64,000 nt of DNA, from NCBI GenBank assembly GCA_002049455.2, contig KV918795.1, positions 62,001 through 126,000 on the forward strand, in the 5' to 3' direction. The translations under genes and the position numbers were made by a program. The notes beneath the pieces are model-generated. The model searched no databases. It had not been told where the DNA came from and saw only the letters and a list, made by a program, of their open reading frames with translations. Position 1 is the first letter of the stretch. Each line of letters opens with the position of its first letter. Shown in pieces: positions 10,189 to 20,190 of this stretch. The stretch comes from Porphyra umbilicalis (lineage: Eukaryota; Rhodophyta; Bangiophyceae; Bangiales; Bangiaceae).

Positions 10189-11442
10189 GTGGCCGACTCA
10201 GCCGCATCCATGCGCAGCATCCTGTGCACGGCGGACCTACGAGCGGACTGGGTGGGGCGACAACACTACGAATTGCGTAGTGTCGGCACAGAAGCCGACG
10301 GCCAGTCCACGCGTGGGGCACCGCGAGGTACCGCCACCCACGGGTGGGCAAGGCAAGGTCCCAAAACTTGCCGCAGTCAGCCCGTCACGCGGCGGCACCG
10401 GCCAGATCGACGGACAAAGCTTGGCTGTACAATGATACTCGGTCTGCTTCCGTCAGCCCCGCAGCAGGGGCAAAGCGCACCGTGTGGCGTTCGGGGTTGG
10501 TTCACGTCCAGGTTCCCACCTCTAGCTGTCCAACCGGCGTTCTCCACCTCCGCAGTGGCCATGGCAGGGCCGCAGACTCACTCCGAGAAAGAGCACGACG
10601 CCAGTCATCAATCGGACGCGAGACCGTATTGGTGAGACTAAAACTTCGACTCTGTCTTTTTTTTCAAGAATGAAGTAGCCCCCCTCTGAAGAGTTGTGTA
10701 GTGCAAACTCGGTCTCGTGGCCAAGAGTTGTGGCCCAGTGCACGACCCCGTGGAATCTCGACTGTCTTGAAGTCTCAGGTAGGATATGCAGTAGCCCCCC
10801 TACTTCCGGGGTCAAGGGGTGCAGCATCGTCGTCAAGACACTCGACTCGGATACGCAACGGGTGGACTTGCCCGGCCCCTGAGTTGAGCTGAGTGGACGC
10901 GTCAGAGTAGCGGGTGACAAGAAGCACGAAGGCGACCAGGCCCTTGGGTTCATGCATGTCCGACTGATACTGCTCAAACATCTTCCTGCGAAAAGGACCC
11001 GCCAACATGCGTGGGACAGCCATCGCCGAAGCGATGAACAGGTGCATGATGGGGGAGTCCTGCCGACGCTGCGGACGCGCCCGCCCCGCTGGCCCGTCGC
11101 CGCGGAGACGTCCCCCCCACTCCCTCGGCCGACCCGCGTGCACGAACATCCCCCCCGCTCAATTCACGGTTCGTAGGTGGGGCCGACGCGACGCGTTTGC
11201 TGGTTGCAGAGCGGGTTCTTGGCGCAGGGCACGTACACGCGCTTGCCGAGGACAACGGTTCAGCGGCCGCGGCAGATGCGCAGGACGGCAGTTGTTGGTT
11301 TGGAACGCTCGCGCGCTGGGGGGGCGGGGGGGGTCTCGCCCCCGGATGCTGTGGGCTGGCCGAGGCGGCAGCGGCGGCGGCGGCGGCGGTGGCGGCCGCG
11401 CCGGAGGAGATGACCGCGCGGCTGGTGGTGGCGGGGGCGGTA
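10189..11442. other. Upstream region of zinc-finger gene, no supported gene
   Basis: This stretch separates the 5' end of the minus-strand zinc-finger gene from the left end of the DNA transposon. Open frames are short and overlapping and carry no domain. A repeated phrase gtagcccccct occurs at about 10675 and 10791. Promoter elements for the zinc-finger gene should lie just above 10188, but I cannot point to a convincing TATA box. Confidence 0.35.
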
Positions 11443-11477
11443 AGAGCATAGCCACCAACGTCGCTTCCGATCCGAAC
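11443..11477 (+). repeat. Left terminal inverted repeat
   Basis: This 35-bp end begins agagcatagccaccaacgt directly after TA and matches the reverse complement of 20585-20614 apart from a 5-base gap (cgctt). A-tract and TTTGA motifs follow immediately inside. Confidence 0.75.
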
Positions 11478-11673
11478 AGGTGCAAAATTTGACGAAATTT
11501 GATCGATTTGGTTAAACGTGGCGTGATATGGGGAATGCGACAGCAAACGGGTCTGTCGGCAACGTCAGATCCCCATATCAGAGACATCCCGATTTAGAAC
11601 AGCCTGAGTAAGTCCTGCCGGATAAACCGCACGGCACTTCGGACGTCCGAACCGCCGTCTCCAAAAACGCCAG

Positions 11674-11679
11674 TATATA
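11674..11679 (+). promoter_or_regulatory. Possible TATA box
   Basis: The sequence cagtatatagacgg lies 231 bp inside the left transposon end in otherwise GC-rich DNA. It could drive plus-strand transcription toward the transposase, although the coding start is 1.6 kb further on. A second candidate, cataaatag, occurs near 12401. Neither is supported beyond sequence resemblance. Confidence 0.2.
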
Positions 11680-12539
11680 GACGGAGGTTGGGAAATCCGA
11701 GGTCGTTCCGAGAGCACGCTGGCTTCCCATTGGCTAGTACTATTCGAGTCGCTGGGGCTATCCAATTTACGTTATTCGCCGAGACGCTCGATGGACATCG
11801 CCACGTTGTAGCGCGACGATCGAGGCCGCGAACGGCGCGGGCCCATCTCGCGTGCCGGCTCGCGAGACAGTGCGCGCACGCCACGCCTCGCGTCGCGGGA
11901 CTCGCGCGCGCCGCCGTCCAGCGGCCGCGCCAAGCCTACAATCACTGGGTGCGTAGGCGTGCGTGGTCGCTGAGGGGGGGCGGGGCTCGCGGGGCACGGT
12001 GACCCGCCCTGATATGGCCGTGCCACCCCATATTCGCTGCGGCCGGAGCGATCCGCCACCCGGCCGCTTGCCGGCCAGCCAATGGCCGCTGGCCGGCGGC
12101 ACGCGTTGCGGCCGCCCGGCATCGTGCTCTGCTAAGCGCGTGTCGACGAGCGGCCGCGGCTTATGACGGGCTGCCACGCGTCCGCCGTTTGGCAGCGTGG
12201 GCGGGCCGACGCGATTCGACCTCCGGATCTCTCGTCCGTCCGCTCCCCGCTGCACGTGGCGCGTGGTGGGCGGCGCGGCCAGCACCCCCCTGGAACGTGT
12301 GGGGGGGGTTTCATGGCCGCGCTCTCACACGTCGGCTGCCCGACGGAGGCTTTCGGGGCGTCTCTGGCGGCCCCCATGCGGCACACATGGGAGGGGCCGG
12401 CATAAATAGCGAGGCCCGCCCCACGTCCCGCGAGAACGTGAGGAAGGGATGCGTGGCAGCACCCGCGGCCACCCGCATGCGTGGCCCATATGAGAGGGAG
12501 CGGTGGCCGCTCCCACCGGACCCCGGGTGGTAGCCACAC

Positions 12540-13165
12540 CCCTGGCCACCTCTGCATTCACGGCCGATCTGAGAGGGGGGGGCGCGGGTGACCTGGCGAG
12601 ATTGGCAATGCGGGGGGGGGGGGTGGCCGCACCAGCGGCCACCTGCGTGCACGGCCCATCTGAGAGGGGGGCGGGGTGGCCGCACCCGCGACCACCTGCG
12701 TGCACGGCCCATCTGAGAGGGGTGGGGGTGACCTGGCCGGATCGGCCATATGGGGGGGGGGTGGCCGCACCCGCGGCCACCTGCGTGCACGGCCCATCTG
12801 AGAGGGGGGCGGGGTGGCCGCACCCGCGGCCACCTGCGTGCACGGCCCATCTGAGAGGGGGGCGGGGTGGCCGCACCCGCGGCCACCTGCGTGCACGGCC
12901 CATCTGAGAGGGGGGGGGGGTGGCCGCACCCGCGGCCACCTGCGTGCACGGCCCATCTGAGAGGGGGGGGGGTGGCCGCACCCGCGGCCACCTGCGTGCA
13001 CGGCCCATTTGAGAGGGGGGGGGGTGACCTGGCCTGGTCGGCCATATGAGGGCGGGGGGGGGGGGCGCACCCGTGGCCACATGCGGTCACGGCCCATCTG
13101 AGAGGGGGATGGGTGTGACCTGGCCGGAACGGTCATATGGGGGGGGGGTGGCCGCACCCGCGGCC
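12540..13165. repeat. GC-rich minisatellite (about 53-bp unit)
   Basis: The core unit contains tggccgcacccgcggccacc, then tgcgtgcacggcccatctga and a G-run of variable length. It is repeated about ten times. Some units are followed by an extra tgacctggccggatcggccat-like segment ending in tatgggggggg. The array ends about 135 bp before the transposase start. Both strands are open across it, giving long Pro/Arg/His-rich frames that are artefacts of the repeat. G-run length variation makes copy boundaries imprecise. It lies inside the transposon and may be a subterminal binding region, which is inference. Confidence 0.8.
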
Positions 13166-13301
13166 ATCAGTCGGCAGCGCCGCACCCATTGGTTGTCGCC
13201 GCCGTCGTGGCCACCACCGTCGTCGCGCCCACCTCTTTCGCGCACACCTTCCGCGGCCGCCCCGCTCTCCATCGGCGGCGCGGCCGGCGGCGCAGCCGAT
13301 T

Positions 13302-14684
13302 ATGGACCCCAGTAGCGGCGAGGACCAGCAGGTGGCGGTCCTGGTGGCGTCCATGGCGGCAATGGCGCGGCGGCGCGCGAGAGCACGCGCGACGCGGACG
13401 GGCGTTCGCCGGCGCCGCATCGGCGGCTCCGTGCGCGGACGCCGCCCCAACCGTGCGCGTGATTTTGAGGCCGGCCTGACGTGCATCTTGCGCGACTACT
13501 TTGGACGCGACGGGGCCGAGCCTGTGTATGGGGAGGCCGACTTTGAGCGGCGCTTTCGCGTCTCGCGAGCTGTGTTTGTCCGTGTGTACGACGCGATACG
13601 GGTCGAGCCGTTTTGGCAGCAGCGGGTGAACGCGACCGGGCGGCCACAGGCGCACCCGCTCCAGAAGCTGGTGGGCGCCTTCCGCGTTCTGGCGTACGGA
13701 GAGGCCGCAGACCGGCCTGACGAGTACGTGCGGCTGTCCCGCACGACGGTGGCGGAGGCCACCCGCCGCCTGGTGGCCTTTCTCATCGACACGTACGCGG
13801 ACACCTACTTGCGGCCGCCGAACGAGGCGGAGGCCGCGGCCATCCTGCAGCGGAACGCGGCTCGTGGGGCCCCGGGGTGCCTGGGAAGCATTGACTGCTC
13901 CCATTGGGAGTGGGCGGCCTGCCCAAAGGCCCTCGCCGGCCAGTACCAGGGCCGCGATGGCAAGCGGACCGTGACCATGGAGACGATTTGCGACGAGGAC
14001 CTGTATATTTGGCACCTGTTTGTGGGCGTTCCGGGGAGCAACAACGACACGGGGGTGCTGAGCTTGTCGCCGCTGTACCGAGATGTGGCCGCAGGGCGGT
14101 GGCCACCGCGGCAGCACAGCTACACTATTAACGGCCGCACGCGCACGCTGCCTTTCTACCTTGCCGACGGTATCTATCCCAAGTGGGCGCTGTTTGCAAC
14201 GCCCTGTCCCAACCCTGACACACCCGCCAAGAAGACGTACAACCGGCTGCAGGTGGCGCTCCGGAAGGACGTGGAGCGACTTTACGCTGTGCTGCGCGCT
14301 CGGTTTCATGTTTTGTTGCATCCCGCTCCCTTTTTTTCGGTGGACCGGCTGATTGATACTACCATGGCCGTCGCGATTCTTCACAACCTGATGGTGCTGG
14401 ATCGCCGTGGTACCTTTCTTGGCCGCCGACGCATGGAGGAGGCGGCCGATGTCGCCGGCGGCAGCGCGGCCGCACTGGGAGGGGCCGGCATGGCCCAACT
14501 GCCACACCATGACGTGGAGGGGCCTGCGGCCATTGCTGGGGCCCCGCCGCCGGACTTGTCCTACCTGGAGGCCCGCTTGGCCTGTGCGGAAGTGACCGAC
14601 CGCACAGGCCACTTCACCCTGCGCGACGACCTTGCGGCGCACATGCACGCCGAGCGTGGAGCCCTCCTGCAGCCGTATCTGTGA
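13302..14684 (+). CDS. PIF/Harbinger DDE transposase (HARBI1-like)
   Basis: This enzyme catalyses cut-and-paste transposition. The 460-residue protein starts MDPSSGEDQQ at 13302; an upstream in-frame Met at 13137 lies in repeat-like DNA and was rejected. A basic stretch (residues 20-50) is followed by the Harbinger helix-turn-helix (DFERRFRVSRAVFVRVYDAI). The catalytic domain has D198 in GCLGSIDCSHWEW, D289 in YLADGIYPKW and E325 in KKTYNRLQVALRKDVERL, so all three acidic residues are present with usual neighbours (GSIDC.HW and ADG.YP). Length is typical for the family. No internal stop or frameshift is seen, so the gene may be functional. It needs an ORF1 partner, which is encoded convergently at 15248-18121. 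Confidence 0.93.
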   Translation: MDPSSGEDQQVAVLVASMAAMARRRARARATRTGVRRRRIGGSVRGRRPNRARDFEAGLTCILRDYFGRDGAEPVYGEADFERRFRVSRAVFVRVYDAIRVEPFWQQRVNATGRPQAHPLQKLVGAFRVLAYGEAADRPDEYVRLSRTTVAEATRRLVAFLIDTYADTYLRPPNEAEAAAILQRNAARGAPGCLGSIDCSHWEWAACPKALAGQYQGRDGKRTVTMETICDEDLYIWHLFVGVPGSNNDTGVLSLSPLYRDVAAGRWPPRQHSYTINGRTRTLPFYLADGIYPKWALFATPCPNPDTPAKKTYNRLQVALRKDVERLYAVLRARFHVLLHPAPFFSVDRLIDTTMAVAILHNLMVLDRRGTFLGRRRMEEAADVAGGSAAALGGAGMAQLPHHDVEGPAAIAGAPPPDLSYLEARLACAEVTDRTGHFTLRDDLAAHMHAERGALLQPYL

Positions 14685-15247
14685 ATCTGTGGCCAGTGCG
14701 TACGTGGAAAGGACCCTGTCGGTATGCGTGTGTGCCCCTAGGGTGTCTGTGTCAAGCAATGGTTTTTTTTTTTTCCCTACAAGGGTTTTTTTTTTCCTAC
14801 ACATGTTCTTCGCGTGGCTTTTCAGTTGTCCCTCTTTTCTTTGGCCTTCGCGCTTTCTCAGCGCTCACGGGCGCCGAGCTGTGTACATACACGAAGCTGG
14901 AGAGCAGCATTGCGTGCGTCGTCAATTCCTTGGCGAGTGGTCGTGCCCATCACGTGCACGTCCCACGCACGTAAAGACAACTGTTGTTTTTCTCTCTCTT
15001 CCAGAACTCTGTGGATGGCCGGCGGCGTCCTGTGCAAGCATGTGTGTAATAGAGGCGCCAACGAGCACAGCTGTGATCGTAGTTGCCCTTTTCTCTTGCG
15101 CGACAAAGGCATGAAAGCACGCAACGTACGCACGCGTTTTTTGCTAAACACAAACACTGAAGAAAAAGAAAGATGCAAAGGGGCTGCCAGTGTACCCCGA
15201 CAAGTACCCAGACGCAAAAGACAAAACAAAAAGCACACAAAAGGGCA
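14685..15247. other. Spacer between transposase and ORF1 3' ends
   Basis: This T-rich interval between convergent ends contains three long T runs (about 14762-14814). They could act as transcription end signals for the transposase. From about 15120 to 15240 the plus strand is A-rich, giving T-rich sequence just past the ORF1 stop on the minus strand. No gene is seen. Confidence 0.45.
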
Positions 15248-18121
15248 TTAAGGCGTGCCCTCACCCTCACTCTCCCCCCCGCGTTCCCCCCCCTCCCGCT
15301 CGCCAGCGGCCCGGCGTGCACGGGCCACCGGAGCGGTGGCACCAACCAAGTCGTTGATGGCCGCCGGCGGCCGCTGGCTCGCAAAGCTGCGCTCTTTGGT
15401 GCGCTGCGCCTTTGCGCCGCGCGAGTCCGCGCGCGCCGCGCGGCTGCGACGGCCACCCACCTCCACATCCTCGGTGTGGCCACCAGCGCCTGCGCCCAGT
15501 ACAGACGCAGGATTCGGGCCCGCGGAGCGGCCGGAACGTCGGGAAGAGGGCGCCGGGCCCGCAACAGGCGTGGCCCGGTTGGAAGGGGTGGCCGCCTCCA
15601 CACGGCCACCAGATGCGGGGGCTGCTGCCGCCTGCAGCGCCCGCGCCGCGGCCGCCACCACGGCGGCCGCAGGGTCCTCGACGGCCCGCCCCCCAGACGA
15701 AGGCACACGAGTCTGCCGCTGCGCAGCTGACAGGGCCGCTGCAGACAGCGGCCCAGACCTGCTTCCGGCGCGAGCCGGCGCCGCCGGCTGACGAACAGCT
15801 GCCGGCGCCGCCGACGCAGCGCGCACCGCAGGTGGTGCCGTCGCGCCGCCACGCACGGCAGCACGGCCGCCCTGGGGTACGCTACCCGTGGAGGCAGGTG
15901 CCGGCGCGCCACCACGCGCAGCGGCAGGGGCACCTGGTGGCGCGGCCGCGTCGCTGCCGTGCGCCGACGCGGGCGCGGCAGCCAGCGTGGCCGGGCCGCC
16001 CCCGTTCAAAGCGGTGGGCCCGACGGCAGGCCCACCCGCAGTCGCACCCGAGGCCGCTGCAGGCGCCGGCCCGGTCGGTGCGCGCGCGGCCGCTGGCCCT
16101 GCGGCCGCGGCCTCGTCGGTTGCGGTGGCCTGCGGCTCAGATGTAGAAGGCCGCGTCGATGTGGCCGCCGTTGCGGCGGCCGCCGCGGCCTCCGCCTCCT
16201 TGAGCCGCACCGCCATCTCGGCCGCGCGCCATCGCGCGGCCTCCGGTGTCCCCACAACGGCAGGCGACGACCAAAAGGTGACGTTGGCCTTCTCCTTCAT
16301 AGTCTGCGTCAATGCAACCAGCGCCGCCGTGTTCGCCTTGCTCTCCAGCGCCACCGCAATGTCGGCGCGGCGCGCCTCCTTAGCCGCTTTGCTCCCCAGC
16401 GGCCGCGCCTGAAAGGTTAGGGCGGCCGCATTCACGCGGCCGCCCTCCTCCTCGCCGTCCCCGTCGCTCAGATTCACGACCTCGTCGTCGGCCGCTGCAG
16501 CCGCGGGGGCGCCGCCACTACGCCGCCGACGCGCGCCCACCGCGGCCGCGCCGCTATACTTGTCGCTCTGCTTCAGGACCTCCCAGCACCGCAGCCACTC
16601 GCACTGCAGCGGCGCCGTCCCCTCGGCACGGATCCCGTCGTATGGGTCCGTGCCGCGCCAGTGCGCCACCGCGGCGGCCAGCAGCTGGGCCTCCGTCGGG
16701 TTGCCCGTCAGCTGCATGTGCTGGACGGCCAGGACGGAGGCCCGGAACTTGCACACCTCCGGCACCACCGTATACTTGAACTGCTTCCCAATGGCACTGT
16801 CCGAGCGCTTTGCGCGCCGGGCTCGGTCTGGCACGTCCGCCGGCAGCAGCTGGCGAAAACGCACCGCAACAGACACCCAAAACGTATCCAGCGACTGGTC
16901 CGTCCCGACGATTGGGTCCATGCTTGCGTCCAGCCACCCCTTGCACAGCGTGACATTCTCAGCCTCGGACCAGCTCAGGCCGCGGCCGGGACGCGCGGCC
17001 GCTAATCTCTCTCCAGCCGCCGCGCTGCCTCCGCGGCCGCGGCCGCGTCCGACTCGGCCGCTGCTTCCGCGGCCACGCCCGGCGCCGCGTGCGTCGGCTG
17101 CGGCACCACCGTCGCCACCGTCTGCGGGGACGCCGTCGGTGCAACGCCCTGCGGCGCTGCCGCCGGCTGCGTCGCCGTCGGAGCCACTGGGGCCGGAGTC
17201 GTCGCCGCCGCGGCCTGCCTCTGCGCCAGGCTGCTGACTGGGGACGTTTCCAGTGGCAGCGCCTGCGGCGTGCCCGCCTCGGCTTGCGGAGGCGCCCCCT
17301 GCTGCGGCCGCACTGCTGCCGCCGCCGCGGGCTGCCCCGGATGTGGCGGTGGCAGCCCCCCGCCGGTCGCCGGCGAGGCCAAACGTTGGCTCCTCGGCGG
17401 CGACGTGCGGCCGCTCACCGTCCATGGTGCACGAGTCGCCGCCGACGCGTCCACCGTTGACGTCCCCTGTCCGGCCGTCGTCGGCGCGGCGGTCGCCGTG
17501 GTGGCTGCTGTCCGCCCCGCGGCCGCCGTCGGCGGCGTGGCCGGCCCCGCGCCCGGCCACTGCTCCGCCTCCTGCCCGGGAGGCGGCCGACTCTCGTGTG
17601 GAGAGGTCTGTCTCGGGCCCGCCCACTGCGTCTGCCCGGCCCGCAGCCCCTCCCCCTGCCAGCTGGGCGGCCGCGTATCCCGAGGCGGCGAGCCCAGACG
17701 TGCCCCCGCCCACGGCGCGGAACCGCTCTGCGGCCGCGTCTCGTCGTACGGCGGCCGCTCCCGGGGCGGCGTCCAAGGTCGATTGGCCGGCGCGGGCGGA
17801 GCTTGATGTGGCCCCGCCTCGGTCCACGGGGGCTGCAGCGCCGACGCGTCTTGTCGTCGGGCGGGGAGAGGCTGCCGCAGCCGCTGGTCCGCTGACGGCC
17901 CCGTCCGAGGGCCGACGCGCGGCCCTGTCGCCGTCCACTCGGGCGCCGGGTGCCACCCAGCCGCCTGGTTGTCCCCGCGGTTGTCCGGCGACCGACGCGA
18001 CGGTGACGCCCAAGGGCGCTCCCGGCCTTGAGGCCGCTCCCAGCCCTGCTGCTGCGGCCGCTCCCAGCCCTGCTGCTGCGGCCGCTCCCAGCCCTGCTGC
18101 TGCGGCCGCTCCCTCGACCAC
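15248..18121 (-). CDS. Harbinger ORF1: SANT/Myb-like, NAM-associated C-terminal type
   Basis: In PIF/Harbinger elements this protein binds DNA and imports or activates the transposase. The domain starts at residue 383 (SWSEAENVTLCKGWLDAS, FWVSVAVRF) and runs to about 470, typical of the SANT/Myb-like trihelix of ORF1. At about residues 573-584 is PLGSKAAKEARR, the signature of the NAM-associated C-terminal domain, followed by helical ALESKANTAALVALTQTMKEKA and a long Ala/Pro/Ser-rich tail. The N-terminal 380 residues are low complexity and overlap another open frame with better codon third positions (17002-18951). The true start may therefore be near 17427 (MDGERPHVAAEEPTF) or be spliced from that frame. 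Orientation is convergent to the transposase. Confidence 0.75.
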   Translation of the reverse strand: MVEGAAAAAGLGAAAAAGLGAAAAAGLGAASRPGAPLGVTVASVAGQPRGQPGGWVAPGARVDGDRAARRPSDGAVSGPAAAAASPRPTTRRVGAAAPVDRGGATSSSARAGQSTLDAAPGAAAVRRDAAAERFRAVGGGTSGLAASGYAAAQLAGGGAAGRADAVGGPETDLSTRESAASRAGGGAVAGRGAGHAADGGRGADSSHHGDRRADDGRTGDVNGGRVGGDSCTMDGERPHVAAEEPTFGLAGDRRGAATATSGAARGGGSSAAAAGGASASRGGHAAGAATGNVPSQQPGAEAGRGGDDSGPSGSDGDAAGGSAAGRCTDGVPADGGDGGAAADARGAGRGRGSSGRVGRGRGRGGSAAAGERLAAARPGRGLSWSEAENVTLCKGWLDASMDPIVGTDQSLDTFWVSVAVRFRQLLPADVPDRARRAKRSDSAIGKQFKYTVVPEVCKFRASVLAVQHMQLTGNPTEAQLLAAAVAHWRGTDPYDGIRAEGTAPLQCEWLRCWEVLKQSDKYSGAAAVGARRRRSGGAPAAAAADDEVVNLSDGDGEEEGGRVNAAALTFQARPLGSKAAKEARRADIAVALESKANTAALVALTQTMKEKANVTFWSSPAVVGTPEAARWRAAEMAVRLKEAEAAAAAATAATSTRPSTSEPQATATDEAAAAGPAAARAPTGPAPAAASGATAGGPAVGPTALNGGGPATLAAAPASAHGSDAAAPPGAPAAARGGAPAPASTGSVPQGGRAAVRGGATAPPAVRAASAAPAAVRQPAAPARAGSRSGPLSAAALSAAQRQTRVPSSGGRAVEDPAAAVVAAAARALQAAAAPASGGRVEAATPSNRATPVAGPAPSSRRSGRSAGPNPASVLGAGAGGHTEDVEVGGRRSRAARADSRGAKAQRTKERSFASQRPPAAINDLVGATAPVARARRAAGEREGGERGGESEGEGTP

Positions 18122-18951
18122 TCCTGCTGCGGCGGCGGCGGCCGCGTCGCCGGCTGCTGCTGTTTATCAGGCGACCAGCGGCCGCTCCCTTGCGGCGGCG
18201 GCCCGGGGCGCGGGGACCACGGGCTAGAGTCCTCCGCCGGCCGCGGCCGCGACGGTTGCTGCCACTCGCCCTGCGGACCGTACTGCGGCTGCGGCGGCGG
18301 CTGCCACGGAGCCGCCGGCTGCCACTGACCGGGACGAGGCGACTGGCCACGCCGCAATGCCGGCGGCCGGTGGTCGCGCGGCGGCGTCGGCGGCCGCAGA
18401 TGCGGCGATGGGGGCCGCCCGCTCCGGTCCTGCCGGCCCCTCGGCCGGCCCACCACCAGCCCGCGGTGGCGCGGCAGCGGTGGCCGGTACACGCCCGGGG
18501 GGGGGCGGCCGCCCACGGGCACGGGCACGTCCAATGGCACAGCGTGCGCTGTGGGCCACACACTTGCGCCCGGCGGCACAGCGTGCACAGCCGACGGAGG
18601 CCCCTCCGCCTCTCGGTTTCCGTGATGTACCGCGGCGAGGGGCCCCAGTCCACAACCCAGTCGTCCTCGCCCATCCGCGCGCCCCCCCCCCCCCCCCCCC
18701 CCCCCCTCTTCCTCGCGGCGACCCCCCCCCCCCCCCGTCCTCGTCGCGGCGATTCCACGCTCTCCCCCTCCCGTCCTGGCGGCGCTCCCAGCCCCCATCC
18801 CCCCCTCTCCGGCTCGGATCCATGCGTCTGGGGGTCTGTGGGCGCTGACGCGTGCACACTCGTCGCCCGCCGCATGCGGCCGATGACCCTGGCCGGGGGA
18901 ACGCCGGCCGCGCCACGCAGAGAAGGGGGTGGCCGCTCTGAAGAAGACCAC
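17002..18951 (-). CDS. Pro/Gln/Trp-rich repeat protein, possible 5' exon of ORF1
   Basis: This 649-codon frame overlaps the N-terminal part of the ORF1 frame in a different register. It is dominated by Pro, Gln and Trp, with tandem PQQQGWER units (three to four copies near 18030-18120) and many RPPSWQG-like blocks. A sampled segment (17701-17760) shows about 90 percent G/C at third positions here against about 80 percent in the ORF1 frame, suggesting this register codes. It ends just before the SANT domain, so splicing or a frame slip could join the two. I cannot identify a clear splice pair. The first Met (18951) is arbitrary. No known domain. Confidence 0.35.
   Translation of the reverse strand: MVFFRAATPFSAWRGRRSPGQGHRPHAAGDECARVSAHRPPDAWIRAGEGGMGAGSAARTGGGERGIAATRTGGGGGRREEEGGGGGGGGRADGRGRLGCGLGPLAAVHHGNREAEGPPSAVHAVPPGASVWPTAHAVPLDVPVPVGGRPPPGVYRPPLPRHRGLVVGRPRGRQDRSGRPPSPHLRPPTPPRDHRPPALRRGQSPRPGQWQPAAPWQPPPQPQYGPQGEWQQPSRPRPAEDSSPWSPRPGPPPQGSGRWSPDKQQQPATRPPPPQQEWSRERPQQQGWERPQQQGWERPQQQGWERPQGRERPWASPSRRSPDNRGDNQAAGWHPAPEWTATGPRVGPRTGPSADQRLRQPLPARRQDASALQPPWTEAGPHQAPPAPANRPWTPPRERPPYDETRPQSGSAPWAGARLGSPPRDTRPPSWQGEGLRAGQTQWAGPRQTSPHESRPPPGQEAEQWPGAGPATPPTAAAGRTAATTATAAPTTAGQGTSTVDASAATRAPWTVSGRTSPPRSQRLASPATGGGLPPPHPGQPAAAAAVRPQQGAPPQAEAGTPQALPLETSPVSSLAQRQAAAATTPAPVAPTATQPAAAPQGVAPTASPQTVATVVPQPTHAAPGVAAEAAAESDAAAAAEAARRLERD
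18682..18736. repeat. Long poly-C tracts
   Basis: Runs of about 25 C (18682-18706) and about 15 C (18722-18736) lie close together, i.e. poly-G on the minus strand. They could form G-quadruplexes and are places where the assembled length and the reading frame of the minus-strand ORF are unreliable. Confidence 0.8.
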
Positions 18952-19536
18952 GACGGCGCGGCCACAACGAAAGGACGAGTCGGCTCTGCCGGGGCGCCGC
19001 GACGGCGGCGGCGGCGCCCATACCCAGCACCGCGCCGCTCACCTCGGAGTGACGTGGGTGGCGGGGCCGCCATGCGCACATTGTTTTCGAACATGGCCCC
19101 TGGACCACCCCCTGCCGTGACCGCCGTAGGCGGCCTGTGCATACTATGTTGACGGTGCCTCGAGCGAGGCCGCCCCCGGCGCGCGCGCTCGGTCACCCAG
19201 GCCGGGCAAGCTCCAGCGAGGCCACCACGTGGTGGCCTCGCGGGCGCGACCGCGTGCCGTCGCGGACGGTGCGACGCGTGGCGCACCAGGCGCGCGCAGC
19301 GTCAATGAACGCCGGATCGCAGACGGCCGCGCGGAAGGGCCGCGTCCGTGGGCCACATATACGTGTGGTCCAGAAATCGCTGACCGGGCCACGTATCGCG
19401 TGGCCATATGTGGCCAACCGCAAGCACGGCCGATCGCTCACATGCTGCCAAAGCCGCCACTGTCAACCGTGGCCACACGTTGCGGGGCCCGCACGGGGCC
19501 CCTCGGCGACCCCCTTCTGTCAGGCAGCCACGCCGC

Positions 19537-20190
19537 GTACCATGACCGAGAAGCGGCCACACGAGGCCGCTCCCACAGGTGGCCTCATTCGGCCTGGCGG
19601 CGTGTCAGGCGTCTGGCGCATTCTCGTTCGCCTGCGCGGGATGCGGCGTGCAGGATAGCGGCCGCGAGACGGCCCAAACGGTCCCGCGTGCGTGCTTTTT
19701 TGTTGCGTCAGGCCGCTGCCATCGAGTGTGGCCGCCAAAGCGGTGGCCATCATGGCCACCCATGATGGGTCCCACCCCCACCGCGCGTTGGCCACCGCGC
19801 GGCGGCCACCTGGCCAGCGGCTCGTGTGCTGGCCGTGGGAGGCTCGGCCACAACGCCCAGAAGGGTCCCGATCGCAGCCTGCCCGGCCGAGATTGCGTGG
19901 AGAGGGGGCGTGAATCACGCCCCCTGCCCGTGCAAGGCACGGCCACGACGCCTGGAACGGTCTCACGTCTTGACCTGTGCGGCCCAGATTGCGTGGTGCA
20001 AGAGCGTGAGTCACGCCCCCTGCACACGCGGTCCCAGTGTGACAGGCTACGCCACGTGCCATGACCGAGAAGCGGCCACACGAGGCCGCTACCACAGGTG
20101 GCCTCATTCAGCCTGGCGGCGTGTCAGGCATCTGGCGTGAGTCACGCCCCTTGCACACGCGACCTCAGTGTGAAAGGCTGTTCGGTTTTC
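19537..20190. repeat. Subterminal direct repeats of the DNA transposon
   Basis: An 82-bp block (catgaccgagaagcggccac ... gtgtcaggc(g/a)tctggcg) occurs at 19537-19618 and again at 20057-20138 with few differences. A second family around the near-palindrome gcgtga(g/a)tcacgcc occurs at about 19909, 20005 and 20136, each followed by cccctgc or ccttgc and, in the last two, cagtgtga-aggct. The position just inside the right TIR is typical of subterminal transposase-binding repeats; that role is inference. No gene is supported from 18952 to 20584. Confidence 0.7.

Noticed and set aside
10974..11587. Minus-strand frames crossing the left transposon end
   Set aside because: They span the TIR boundary and low-complexity Ala/Pro runs; no domain.
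12311..13157. Overlapping long minus-strand frames rich in Pro/His/Arg
   Set aside because: They are translations of the 53-bp minisatellite; repeat length not divisible by three keeps several frames open by chance.
13167..14804. 545-codon minus-strand frame opposite the Harbinger transposase
   Set aside because: Antisense shadow; the plus strand has the complete DDE domain.
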